DNA of 64,000 nucleotides. It comes from Lepidonotus clava. Lineage: Eukaryota; Annelida; Polychaeta; Phyllodocida; Polynoidae. The notes beneath the pieces are model-generated. The model worked only from the letters and a program-made list of their open reading frames with translations. It had not been told where the DNA came from and did not search any database. Positions 11,301-21,354 of the stretch are shown piece by piece. Location: NCBI GenBank assembly GCA_936440205.1, contig OW387139.1, positions 25,694,378-25,758,377 of the forward strand, given 5' to 3'. The translations under genes were made by a program, and so were the position numbers. Every line of letters starts with the position of its first letter. The first letter of the stretch is position 1.

Positions 11301-12221
11301 CAGTCCCATTGGTAATCCAGTGCCTGTGATGACAGCCAGCTGTCCACTTTGTCCCATGTCTGCTCTCGCTACTACTGTTACTCGGGTCACCTGGAGTGGG
11401 GGTATTTCCGTCGTCCCCTCGATTCTCACGACCTGTCCTCCGACGGTAACTGCCCGAATCCCATCCGTTCTTCGTTCCACTCCTGGGATTCGTTCCCCCT
11501 CTCCCCCTCCTTCGGCGGGCAGGAAGACAGCACTCGCGTGGGGCTTAACTGTTAGCCGGTATTTCACCGAGAAGTCGTTTCCGAGGATTCCTTCATCTCT
11601 ACCAATGTCTGCTACCATGAATGTCCACTGCAACACACGTGTTCCCAATTGTACCGACAGATTCGTACATCCGTAGCATCGCAACGGACTACCATCCACG
11701 GAGCAGAGGCGTCCTTCGTATCCATCCAGGTCTTCCCATTTTCGTCCCCACTCTCTCCAGAGACGGTCCGACAGCAAACTAATCATGGATCCGGTATCGA
11801 CTAAAAAACGGACGACACTCTCTCCTACTGTTCCGGCCACATAAAGTCCACATTCTCCCATGCCTATTACTTCTCTCGCCGCGCCCGAAGGGGGCCCCGC
11901 GCTTACTGCGACGGCGACTGTCCGTTTCCGTGACGCTGAGAGCAATCCCTCGCGAAATGGCCTTTCTGGTGACATTGGTGACATTCCAGATCTTCTTTTC
12001 TTTTTTTGTACGCCTCTCTCCGGGCCATTGCCTGTCTCCTGGCTTCTCGTTCTTCTGCCAATTCCTTCATCATCTCCTCCAATTTTCCGTTTAAGGCCAT
12101 GATTTGTGTATTGGCGTCCTCCTCGGGTTTCACTGCCCGCAAGAGGCGGCGTGAGTATCGTTCCTGTATCTCTACCACCTCCACCGCCTCTTCTAACGTC
12201 TTGCATCCTTTCTCTGCACAC
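8358..12221 (-). CDS. pol: Pol region of Gypsy A (protease, reverse transcriptase, RNase H, integrase)
   Basis: Reading in the element's sense: an aspartic protease with FLVDTGSMISLL near 11790, then a reverse transcriptase with the FCIDYRKLN block and the palm motif VYLDDILVF near 10510. RNase H follows with LDTDASDVGTGAVLS near 10060 and FQHRPGRKHGNADALSR near 9760. The integrase core has DVSGPYP near 9230, HSDQGTNFES near 9060 and HPRSDGYIERSF near 8970, the D, D, E triad in the order expected for Gypsy integrases. The tail has an SH3-like GELVWVHDT segment and no chromodomain that I recognise. The region overlaps the end of gag, as is common in this superfamily where pol is made by recoding. 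Treated as a fossil with about one or two breaks. Confidence 0.9.
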
Positions 12222-12877
12222 TTCAGCTGAAGGTCTTCCCCTACTGCAGCCTGGAACGCGTGCAATGCCGCTTTTTCCTGGCTGGCATAGTCATTGGAGA
12301 AGTAGGCCCTCGATGCCAACCGCCGGGCGTTATCGGCCAACTCCTTCGCTGTTTGGTTCTTCACACGCTTCAATCCCGCCAATTCTTGCAGAGCATTGCA
12401 CGTATCCTTCTCCTGACCGAACCTCCGGCGCAACGCCTCCACTCTTGCCGGGTAATGGAGTCGTTCCCTGTCCGGGAGTCCGACAAAGTACATTCGTGCC
12501 GTTCCCGTCAGCGAAAGAAAGAGCATCGCCGCCTTCTCCTCGGTCGTCCAACGTCCCAAATCCGCATACTCCTCGAATTGGTTGATCCATCCCTCGAAGT
12601 CTGGTTTTCCATCATACTTCTCCGGTCTTAAGCTAAACTTCTTCAAACTCGCCCCTACCTGGCCGGTCTGTTGTTGTTGAGCCCGCGCATTCTGCTCATC
12701 CGTCGGGGTGGACGTTCCCATGAAGTTAAACCGCCTATCCATGATGGTCGTGTCCTCCCCTTTGACTTCGGGTTTCGCACCTCCTTTCTCCTCCCCACCT
12801 TCCTTGAAGGCGATGTCAGAATCCATCTGATCGAAGACTGCAGCTGTCGCCATGAGTATCCAATTTCGACGAAACAC
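11903..12877 (-). CDS. gag: Gag of Gypsy A
   Basis: A 324-codon frame just inside the 5' LTR. It has a retrotransposon-type capsid core in the middle (FEGWINQFEEYADLGRW, LFLSLTGTARMYF, LKRVKNQTAKELAD), an Arg/Glu/Lys-rich helical segment, and one CCHC zinc knuckle near the C terminus (CHQCHQKGHFARDC). Order and size fit Ty3/Gypsy gag, which forms the particle and binds element RNA. The frame is open throughout. Its end overlaps the start of the pol frame by about 320 bases. Confidence 0.88.
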   Translation of the reverse strand: MFRRNWILMATAAVFDQMDSDIAFKEGGEEKGGAKPEVKGEDTTIMDRRFNFMGTSTPTDEQNARAQQQQTGQVGASLKKFSLRPEKYDGKPDFEGWINQFEEYADLGRWTTEEKAAMLFLSLTGTARMYFVGLPDRERLHYPARVEALRRRFGQEKDTCNALQELAGLKRVKNQTAKELADNARRLASRAYFSNDYASQEKAALHAFQAAVGEDLQLKCAEKGCKTLEEAVEVVEIQERYSRRLLRAVKPEEDANTQIMALNGKLEEMMKELAEEREARRQAMARREAYKKRKEDLECHQCHQKGHFARDCSQRHGNGQSPSQ

Positions 12878-12909
12878 TCAGCATCCACAAGTCCGTATGT
12901 GCTAATTCA

Positions 12910-12928
12910 GCACCACCGCTGCCACCAG
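12910..12928 (-). promoter_or_regulatory. Primer-binding site of Gypsy A
   Basis: On the minus strand, a CTGGTGGCAGCGG stretch directly follows the 5' LTR. The TGG start matches the complement of a tRNA CCA end; I cannot assign the tRNA species. Confidence 0.6.
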
Positions 12929-13941
12929 TGTGACGTTCTCTGGTAAGTCGGGGTTGCCGATTCCTACAGCAGAGGAACGTGGGAATTGTTCGGGTCTCGG
13001 GCGGACGGGGAATCCGGGCCAAGAACCGAGATGTGTTTTTAGAGTCGTGCCTCGCGCACGAGGGGGGGGCTGAGCGAATCGGTTGGGAATCGGTGCTCGA
13101 TGTCAGACGGAGGACTGCGGGGAAGGGAAATTACGGTAGGGGTAAGGGGAGGTCGTGGTTCGTCTCGCTCTATCTCCCAGGCCGGTGTTCACCTCGACAG
13201 GGCGGTCCACCCCGGATTCCGGTCCGCGGGGCCGTCGGGCCGACGGTCGCCTATTGTTTGGTAGCGTGGGGCCGAGCCAGCCGCGCCGTCGTCCCCGCGG
13301 ACTTCGGGTCTCTGCTCCGTGTTCCGGTCCTTCGTGCCGTTCTGCGCCTACACTTCCGGGACCCCATCCGGGACAGTTTCGGGCCTTCGCGCCCTACCTC
13401 GGTCCTCCGTTCCTCGTTCCCGTTTCTCGGGCCGTCGGGCCCTCGTCCTAAATTTCGCCTATCTATCTCGAACTTCTACTGTTTTTCTCTAACTTCTGGT
13501 TAATTAACTCGTATCGGCTCATCTCAGCGGTTGTTTAAGGGAAGAAGACACGTCTGGACACAAGGAGAACTGTTAAAGAACTCTGTTTATTCGGGCCTCA
13601 CCGCCCCTTTATATTCCCTAGAGGTCAGCTCTGATTGGCTGCTTTCGGTCACGTGATCTACAACTGACGTCACTTCCGGTTTACATTTCTCGTTTCCGGT
13701 TTACATACCACTTCCGGTTTACATCTTTCCGGGTTTCGTTCCTTTACATATTTGTTCCTTTACACTTTCGTTCCTTTACATATTCGGGCCTCTTTCTCGG
13801 GCTTTTTACACTTTCGTTCTTTTACATATTCGTTCCTTCACACTTTCGTTCCTTTTACGAACATATATACTTTTTGTCATATTACCTTATTTTCTCTTAT
13901 TTGGTCTCTTTACGTATTTGGATGAATAGGCATTCATCACA
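12929..13941 (-). repeat. LTR of Gypsy A (5' LTR in element sense)
   Basis: A 1013-bp TG...CA copy of the repeat at 1583-2593, differing at about a dozen positions and a short indel near the edge facing the internal region. It carries the promoter-like CCAAT/TATA layout read on the minus strand, driving toward gag. Confidence 0.92.
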
Positions 13942-14948
13942 TTAGTCATAAGATGTTTATGCTTAGTAAAATAAGAAGATACCTTGATAACAAAGCAATG
14001 CTTGATGTTTATAGGGTTATGGTTTTGCCATATTTAGATTATGCGGATGTCGTAATAGCAGGCCTAAGTGTCACCCCCCTTCAAAGACTTCAAAAACTTC
14101 AGGATAAATGCCTTAGAATTTGCCTGGGCATACAAGACAAGACTGACTCTAATCTTCTTCATAACAAGGCAAAAGTAGCTAAATTGAAAGACCGCAGACA
14201 GGTTCATGTGCGCAATCTTATGTACAAACGCCATCGAGCAGGCCTCAGTGTTCCTTATAATCCTGATGTAAATATTGTCACCAGAACAAAGGCTGCTCCC
14301 AGTTTTCCTATAAAAAGGCCCAACAACGAAATTTATAAGAAAAGTCTGAATTATTTTGGTGCCAAGTCATGGAATGCACTCCCCCCTGAAATGAGACAAC
14401 TTGACTCCTATCATTCCTTTAAGTCAAGACAAAAGTGTGATCTCAAAAAACTGGTCTACTAATCTAATGTCTGCCTCTTGTTATTGTACACTACCAGCAA
14501 AATCCCATATATACCAAAAATATTTGTAATTTTGAACTTAAACAACTAGAATACTCTTACTTTAATTAGATTTAATTTGTTACCTAATATATTTTATTGT
14601 TGATAGGTCAAACATATTAATGACATGGTAAATCTGATTGATCACTTTTATGATTTTGATGTAATAATTCCTTTATTAATTTTATTACTTGTACTCCATG
14701 ACTGATGACCTTCATTGCAGATTATGTGTTACTTTATCTTAAAATGCTTTAAATGTAATTACAAAGAACACAACCATAGTACACTTTATTGGCTCTCTGC
14801 CACACCAAGTGATAAGTTGTTACTGTTATTTGTACCGAACGCTGAAAATTGTGAACCAGAAAAAGTTAGAAATCTGGTAGGACTCGAAAACTAGTATACA
14901 TGTACTAATGTTCAAGCCAGAATAAAGAACTTGATTGAAAAAAAAAAA
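13942..14948 (+). mobile_element. LINE right part: RT C-terminal domain, 3' UTR and poly-A tail
   Basis: The LINE interrupted at 1582 resumes here. The open frame 13953-14462 encodes the C-terminal part of the LINE protein, with YRVMVLPYLDYADVV, LQKLQDKCLRICLG and WNALPPEMRQ, the usual region after the RT palm in CR1/Jockey-group proteins. About 480 bases of AT-rich 3' UTR follow, with AATAAA at 14921 and an A-run at 14938-14948, the signature of a target-primed insertion. The TTAG shared with the left part is the target duplication of Gypsy A. Confidence 0.88.
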
Positions 14949-15185
14949 TCATAGCGGATGGCCTCTTGAGGGCCTGGGTGATAGGCCTAAATCCCCAGGC
15001 CCCCCAGGGCAACCAATCCAACATCACACACGACAAAACTAACATACTTGTTACTACCTTCCACCCAACCTCCAACAATCTCAACAAAATAGTTTGGAAG
15101 AACTGGCACTCAAAAAAAAAAAAAACCAACCTCAGATCCCAATTCACTCAAAACCATGAGCCCAATGGGTCTCAATCTCAATGAC
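14949..15185 (+). mobile_element. Penelope-like element, right part
   Basis: Right after the LINE poly-A tail, an open plus frame resumes with ADGLLRAWVIG, ITHDKTNILVTTFHP and NNLNKIVWKNWH. The VTTF-P...L-KIV--W pattern is the block that follows the palm domain in PLE reverse transcriptases, so this looks like the continuation of the copy cut at about 811. The remainder (an endonuclease, if it was present) is not recognisable. Confidence 0.6.
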
Positions 15186-16860
15186 ACACCCTTCCTCTAG
15201 CTACAGTTCTCCCTCTGAGATGGTGCACTCCTTGCCGCGTCCAGAAATCTTTGTAATTACCAGAGCCCACTCTCAGGAAGGGAGATCCTAGCTCTCTCCA
15301 TTTTTCTAAATGGTTTGGTGCGTCGTTCACTTTTAAGAATCTACTTAAATAGATCACCTTGACCATTCTCACTATCATGATACCTGATGAGCCCCTTGGA
15401 GTGAAACTTTGAACAAAATACTAAGCGTCCCTCCCTCACCCCTGGGAGGTCACCATGACTACTATTGTGACATCACAATTACATCATGACGCCGCGAATG
15501 ACGTCACCAGGCGGTGGGACAGGCAAACCTGTCCATTCAAGGTTGTATCAGCGAGTGAGGAGGAGTCCTTAGCCTCATCAAACTGAAATCATGAATTTCA
15601 ATTCATCTCAGAAATTAAAAAAACAGGAAAAGTTTGCCCTTTAGTTGTATTTTCAGTCAGTTCCAAGTTGACTTATCCAGTACAAGCATGGTGACTGGCC
15701 AAGGTACAGCCAAGGTCCATGTAGGCCTAATGCCTCCCCTTACGTCAGAGGCGGTTGTTACATTGGCTTGCATTGAGGTTACTTCTGCGTGACTAGGCCA
15801 GACGGCCCCATTTAAGTTTGTTCTATTTCATTAATAGTCCTTACAGACATTTTACTATTCCATAATACAGTATTAGTAATATGACAACAGAAGTTGTCTT
15901 TTCGTGACTTCTTTAAAGTTGTTTCATTAAGTTGTTATCCGAAAAAGAATAACAGCGATACACCGATATTGGACATGGTTTCATTATTGGAACCAGTTTC
16001 ATGTATAGATACATGGTAGAAGAACATAGAAAGTCTGGATCGAGCTCTAATTCAATCAACAAATGCACAACACTATGTAATACAAACAAATTGAAAAGGG
16101 TTCTCAATTTACAACCCACTTTTGTGGATGAATTTCTAGAAGAAACCATCAGATATATTTGTGTTTATATGAAAATGTGAGAGTATGAAGATACAAGACC
16201 TGAACCTAATATGATACAAGTCCAAACGTCCATGTGACACTGTGTCAATTCAGCAGCACATTATTTAGTATATACTATACTTTGATACACATGAGGCGGC
16301 AGTATTAGAGAAAATAATGTTTAATGAAGAATAATATTAATGATGTATTGTGGTAGGTCTTTGAACTGGCGCTATAGTTTTGTCAATACAAACCACGAAA
16401 TTGTGCACTGTACAGATCTCAATTTTTTAGGGTGTACCTACCAGATGATGGTGCCCAACTTTGAAATGAAAATTAATTATCAGTGGGGATTTAGGAAGAT
16501 GTTAACATAGGTCTAGTCGGTGAATTTTACAGCGACAGGCTGCACGACGGTGCAGTGCAACACTTCAGGACTATGGTGCAATAATTGGAACACTCTGCAC
16601 AGTAGCCCAGAGAATTCACACGGGAACTTGATGCATAGTGTTGTTTATATATTTCCGACCTATCTGAACAATATAAAACAAAGAATGTAATACACATTTT
16701 TATTACAATTCCATTATATATAACCTATAAAGGTGACTGTCACCATTGGTGGTCAAAATTATGTGAAATAACAATGAAAAGATGATGGATCATATGTGTA
16801 GACAAGTTCTATAACCTTCGCAAAATTAATCATGGTGACCTTCATCTCCCCCCCCCCCCC
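15186..16860. other. Non-coding spacer, no gene seen
   Basis: No motif-bearing frame or structural RNA is seen. The open frames here are under 80 codons and featureless. A run of 18 or more cytosines near 16850 closes the segment. Confidence 0.6.
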
Positions 16861-16867
16861 CCCCCCC

Positions 16868-17098
16868 ATGGGGATCTGGGGTGGGGGTTCCTTTGGGAGC
16901 CTCCTGGGAAGAATGTCCCCAGCAGCCCCTTGCTGTTCATAGAAGGCGACAAATGGGGAGACCAGACTCAATAGCTCAATTGGTAGAGTGCCCGCTTCGA
17001 GTCTGGGAGGTTTCGGGATTTATCCCTGGCTAAGTCACACCAAAGATGTGGTCACTGCTTGCATAGCACCTGGTAAAAAGTAAGAACCACGAAACCTT
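16868..17098 (+). mobile_element. tRNA-derived SINE, copy 1 (3'-truncated or diverged)
   Basis: An opening segment GATCTGGGGTGGGGGTTCC is followed by a tRNA-like stretch with an A-box-like TAGCTCAATTGGTAGAGTG (16969) and a B-box-like GGTTTCGGGATTTATCC (17007). It continues with GAGTC/AAGTCACACCAAAGA and GGTAAAAAGTAAGAACCACGAAAC. The same order of blocks recurs at 27478, so this is a dispersed SINE and not a single tRNA gene. The later 3' part seen in the other copy is missing here. Confidence 0.72.
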
Positions 17099-17298
17099 CA
17101 TCTAGACCCCCAATCGCTCCCTAGACGTCACATGACCGCTCCCTAGATGAGCATTAAAGGTGACATCATTCAAACCGTTAATAAACAACCTATATTTAAT
17201 ATTTCATAAGCTATAAGAGGGAAAGTAGGTCACTGTCTAGTAGTAATTAAGAGGGGGAGAAGCGCAGAGGTCAAATGAGTGCAGCTGTCTAAGGCCAA

Positions 17299-17561
17299 AA
17301 ATAAAAAATGGTTGTGTTCAGGTAACCAACCCTACCTACCCTAATTTTTTGGCCCTACCCTAACTTTTTTTTAGGAAATTTGTAATTATTTTCATTCAAA
17401 AGCCAGAAGAATTGACCTAAAAATGCATGGAAAAGGGTTTCCAACACTGGCTTGGTCTCTTTGGTAAGTAAAAAAAAAAAAGCAAAAAAGAGAGAAAATA
17501 TTTCGGCCTACCTACCCTTTTTTTTTTACCTATGTTACCTGAACACAACTTTTTTTATTGT
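17299..17561. mobile_element. MITE with TTGTGTTCAGGTAAC inverted ends
   Basis: Fifteen-base perfect inverted repeats (17312-17326 and 17534-17548) continue outward into A/T runs and inward into matching CCTACCTACCCT segments. At about 260 bp with no coding capacity, this is a non-autonomous DNA transposon. The superfamily is not evident because target duplications cannot be separated from the A/T runs. Confidence 0.7.
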
Positions 17562-18275
17562 TTTGCCTAATCTAGATGCCCCTGATCACTCCTTAGACGT
17601 CACGTGACCACTCCCTAGATTTCGATTGCCGCTCCCCCTCCTAAATACTACTACTATCAAAGTCATATCAGTAATCGCATCAAATATAGCTAAAAAAAAA
17701 ACTTGTTAATCTGAATCCATGCATCCAATATTGGAGTTCTTTAAGATTTCATTTTTCCATGAATTAATGAAAAATAAAAGTTTTTTCTTCCCATAGGAAC
17801 CAATCACAAAAAATCATTATACATGCATTTGTCTATTATTACTATGATTTATATGTAGTTCAAAATTTTGGTCAATAATTCAGGGATGAAAGTCTGCCAG
17901 TTTTTCCTGGATTACTAGTCTTTTTTATTTTTTCTTCAAGTTCCATAATATTGTGTAGAAGATATGCTTCATTTATACTTCATGATGTAATGCTCCAGTC
18001 CTACATGACTCAGTGCCAGGGGGGGTTTGCACCGACGGCCTACTTTCGGCAGCTCGTGGCCGTTTTTGAAACACTTGATATTCTCTTACACCATTCTGTG
18101 CTTGACCTCCGAACTGGACACATCCTGTGATTTGAAGCAAGAGCTTAACTAAAGCTTCAATATTATTATAGGTCGGCTTTTTCACTCTGTCAATGACAGC
18201 TCTAAGTCTGACTTTAAAGTCTTTAAAGCTTTAAAGCAAGCCGACCTATTCTCTTCTTGGGTATACTTCAGAGAT
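17562..18275. other. Non-coding spacer
   Basis: AT-rich sequence with no motif-bearing frame. A short reverse frame (17973-18185) has no recognisable feature. Confidence 0.55.
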
Positions 18276-18289
18276 CGGTGACGGAAAAA

Positions 18290-18588
18290 CGCGTTATGCC
18301 TCTAACGCGGCAATGTCCCAATGCTATTTCAATGGTGACCGTGTCCCATCGCGTAAACTGCCGCGTTATGCCTGTAACGCGGCAAAATGACGATGTCCCA
18401 AATCGATTCTGAGCTAAAATAACCCCATTTTGGGGCTTATTTGAGCTCACATCGCAGAGATTTTGATATATAGAAGACAATAGAATCGTTAAAATCGACC
18501 AAAATGGGGCAAATAAGACATTCAAGCCATGGAATCGTTACGGTGACCATGTCCCAGCGCGTAATGCCGCGTTATGCCTGCAACGCGC
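18290..18588. repeat. Three CGCGTTA-TGCCTS-TAACGCG hairpin repeats
   Basis: Three palindromic units, at 18290-18310, 18361-18382 and 18567-18588, share stem CGCGTT(A) and loop TGCCTC/TGCCTG. The second has a perfect 8-bp stem. The second and third sit in longer direct repeats that include GGTGACCNTGTCCCA and GCGTAA, offset by about 206 bases. CpG density here is far above the surroundings. Confidence 0.7.
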
Positions 18589-18970
18589 AGCAGCCTCGCT
18601 TTCGATCGGACAAGAAAGGAACCAGGTCAAACTCTAAATATTCATCAAATTTGCATGGCTATTTCACCATGAAATCGGTCGTTCTTACGGGTCAAATAAA
18701 TATACAGGGGTAGATTTGGATACATAGATGACTATGTCAAAGGTTAGAAAACCAAAGATTGCGAAATAACGCGTCTAAACGCGTAAATGCATCGCGCCAT
18801 TTTCTTGCAATCCTTCGCCTCCCCACCGCTTGACACTGTCACTCGGCCGGGTGTAGTCGCCGCGGTCAGACGTGTTGGCGGGAGGCTCCTCTTTCGCCGC
18901 CTGGATACCTGGATTACCGCGGTATCTGATGCTTTCAATATATATATTTTGGACGAATGGACACCCTTAA

Positions 18971-19335
18971 CCCTTTCCACACGCCACCAATATTTAAATC
19001 AAGATTTAGAATAGGGCCAACCTACCACAGTCCATGGTCTCAAAATACGCCACCTTTACAATGCAATGGCCCTATTTAAACCAAAAATTTGTTTTCTGAG
19101 ATAAAACAAACCATTTTCAACATTTGTATTGCTAGATATGCACTATTTTGGATGATTTCATCTTTTTATAACAGTAAATGTTATGTTTGCACTATTATTT
19201 AGCTTGTAATTCACAATTATGTGATCTATTGAAAAGATGCTTCAAAGCATCTGGCGTGTTTTTGCTGGTGATGCCTCAGGGCATCTGGCGTATATATGGT
19301 GGTGATGCCTCCAGGCATCTGGCGGGTGGAAAGGG
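18971..19335. mobile_element. Non-autonomous piggyBac-type element (MITE)
   Basis: The element starts CCCTTTCCACACGCCA and ends with its near-complement TGGCGGGTGGAAAGGG, and it is flanked on both sides by TTAA (18967-18970, 19336-19339). TTAA target duplication with CCC-starting inverted ends is the hallmark of the piggyBac superfamily. No transposase frame is present in its 365 bp, so it depends on a relative elsewhere. The right end has three 34-bp-spaced palindromes. Confidence 0.82.
19236..19324. repeat. Three palindromic 34-bp-spaced repeats at the right end of the piggyBac-type MITE
   Basis: Units start at 19236, 19270 and 19304, exactly 34 bases apart. Their palindromes differ yet stay self-complementary (GATGCTTCAAAGCATC, GATGCCTCAGGGCATC, GATGCCTCCAGGCATC), and each is followed by TGGCG, which is also part of the terminal repeat. 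They are candidate transposase-binding sites. Confidence 0.7.
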
Positions 19336-19639
19336 TTAAACGCATACAACGCATTGAAAACTCATGCGGGAACTATGCGTTCGTATCGAAGGCAAAACAT
19401 TGGATCAATCGGACACGTGGAGGCACTGTCACTGTCAACATGGCGCCGTCAACCCTTCGCCGGGTTCTCTCCCCATCACGCCTGCATCGATACGTTGAAC
19501 TCAGGAAACCAGGATGACATTGGACTAAACCCAATAATTGTGGAGGATTTAAGTATTCGGAAGCATTCAGGACTCAGGTTATACAGGTAGGTACATATAT
19601 CTTTTCCAGCAGTTCAAATGAAAGCTGCTGGACTCAGCC

Positions 19640-20012
19640 TCTCGGGCATTCGACACTGGCAATCTGAAAAATAATTATTTAGACCTTATTAGGCCTATCA
19701 AAATGAAATCCATGTATATATCTATGTTCACCTATATCTCAGGGTCCTACTTATCATATAGTTTAATCATTTTAGGCCTGGAAACGCTTGCAATAATATT
19801 TTACAGATGGTACAATCTTAGGCCTAGAATGCCATTGAACTCGGGCGTTGGGTCGGACATTGGCAATCTGAAAAATAATTATTTAGACATTATTAGGCCT
19901 ATCAAAATGAAAGTCATGTATATATCTATGTTCTCCTATATATCAGGGTGCTATATATCATATGGTTTGAATATTGGGGCCTGGAAACGCTTGCAATAAT
20001 ATTTTACAGATG
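19640..20012 (+). repeat. Tandem duplication, about 204-bp unit
   Basis: Two adjacent, roughly 90-percent-alike copies share GGCAATCTGAAAAATAATTA (19658 and 19862) and GGCCTGGAAACGCTTGCAAT (19775 and 19978). The copies are offset by 203-204 bases. Fainter echoes of the unit continue to about 20380. Confidence 0.8.
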
Positions 20013-21354
20013 GTATGAAAAAATGACTGGACTCAGGCTCAGATAGGCTAGGCCTAAGCCCCCACCAACACTGTCAATGTATTATGGAGGCTCCGAAAAC
20101 AATTATTTATGATCCAAACATTAAAAGATTTGAGAAATTGTCACTATAGTGTCATTTTTTCAGACCTACCATCAAAATATTCAATCTGAGTTCTAATATG
20201 TCTAGGCCTAAGTCACTGTCAGTGCCTGAATCATTCCCATTCAATGTTAAAACATAGGCGTCACACTGTCAATAAGTTCTCCGGTGCTGTCATCATTTTT
20301 TCAGACCTACCATCAATATATTAAATCTGATTTATAAATGCTAGATATATCATATTGTTTGATTATTTTAGGCCTAAAGATTTAAAATGGGCCGACCTAT
20401 CACCATCAAATACTTTTGATAGTAACTTTGGTCATTATGTCGTTTGGTCTTGTTCAGATATGTTCTCCATGTCTTAACAATATAAAATATAATTATATTT
20501 CTTTCATCTAAATGTTTAGTCTCCAGTTATCATGCCAGTCCCAGAACTATGTTGTGTCAGTGTAAGGACACGGTGAAAAGGCATAGTCACCAGTGGTCAG
20601 GCTGGTCACACTCTCCAACCAGATGAGAGGTTACTGGGTATGGTAATTCAGTGGTGCAGTGATCTGCTTGGAGAGCTGGATTGTCAGTTTTGAAATTGAA
20701 AATACATCTAATAAATGAGGAGCTCTATTGAGCTCTATGGATGTTTTAGTTAGATCAAATCTTCAACTTCCTATAGCAATTCAAATTTTAAAAAGAGCTT
20801 TTAGTATTAAGTTGTAAGAAGTTTTAGAAAATAAAAAATATCAGAAGAAATTGTCATGAAACTGTCAGTTGAAAACCTTCAAGTTTTCATACATTTCTAG
20901 GATATGACAGTTATTAGTTTTCACATATTCTGTAAATATAATGTCTTTTCTCAAAGTCTATCGAAAGGATGCAACTAAAATCTTTATTATTATTGTGTTA
21001 GAACAGGTTTTCTGAGAGCAAACCACCCCCATTTCGTAGCTTTGTTTTGGTTCAGATTATCGCCCATTTAGAGGGCGCCACTTTCGCTGCCAACCCCCCC
21101 TGACTCAGTGCAGTGTATCCAGAAAGATTAGAACCACTCTACTCCTCCATGGTCATTTTCAGTTGTTATTGGAACTTACCCTGCCCTGTTTTGTGTTTTC
21201 CATTTTTGTAATCACCCCCGCTGCGAAGTTAGTGAGGCAGATGTAATTTGATACATTTTAACTGCATGAGCACTGAGTCAAATTTATGACGTGACTTTGA
21301 CGTTGCGTTTTTGAAATTTGGGAAGAATGGACAGTATTAGTCATATTTTAAAGG
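20013..21354. other. Non-coding spacer
   Basis: No coding or RNA feature recognised. The segment TTTTTTCAGACCTACCATCA occurs twice (about 20155 and 20298), suggesting an old local duplication. Confidence 0.55.

Larger units (their letters stand above)
1583..13941 (-). mobile_element. Ty3/Gypsy LTR retrotransposon A, full-length relic
   Basis: This 12.4 kb element lies within the LINE and is read on the minus strand. Both LTRs begin TG and end CA, and TTAG is duplicated at 1579-1582 and 13942-13945. Order in its own sense: LTR, primer-binding site, gag with one zinc knuckle, protease, reverse transcriptase, RNase H, integrase, then about 5.7 kb of extra sequence with a zinc-finger frame, a purine tract and the other LTR. 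The protease-RT-RH-IN order is that of Ty3/Gypsy. The two LTRs differ at roughly a dozen sites plus a small indel in about 1010 bases, near 1-1.5 percent, which suggests a fairly young insertion. Gag and pol are largely open; I count about one or two breaks. It is unusually long for a Gypsy element, mostly because of the region after integrase. Confidence 0.9.

Noticed and set aside
8358-12221. Gypsy A as an envelope-bearing endogenous retrovirus
   Set aside because: No signal peptide, membrane anchor or fusion-peptide-like segment was seen in the region after integrase.
16969-17040. tRNA-like A and B boxes as a real tRNA gene
   Set aside because: No complete cloverleaf or acceptor stem is evident, and the surrounding blocks recur at 27478, so it is the head of a SINE.
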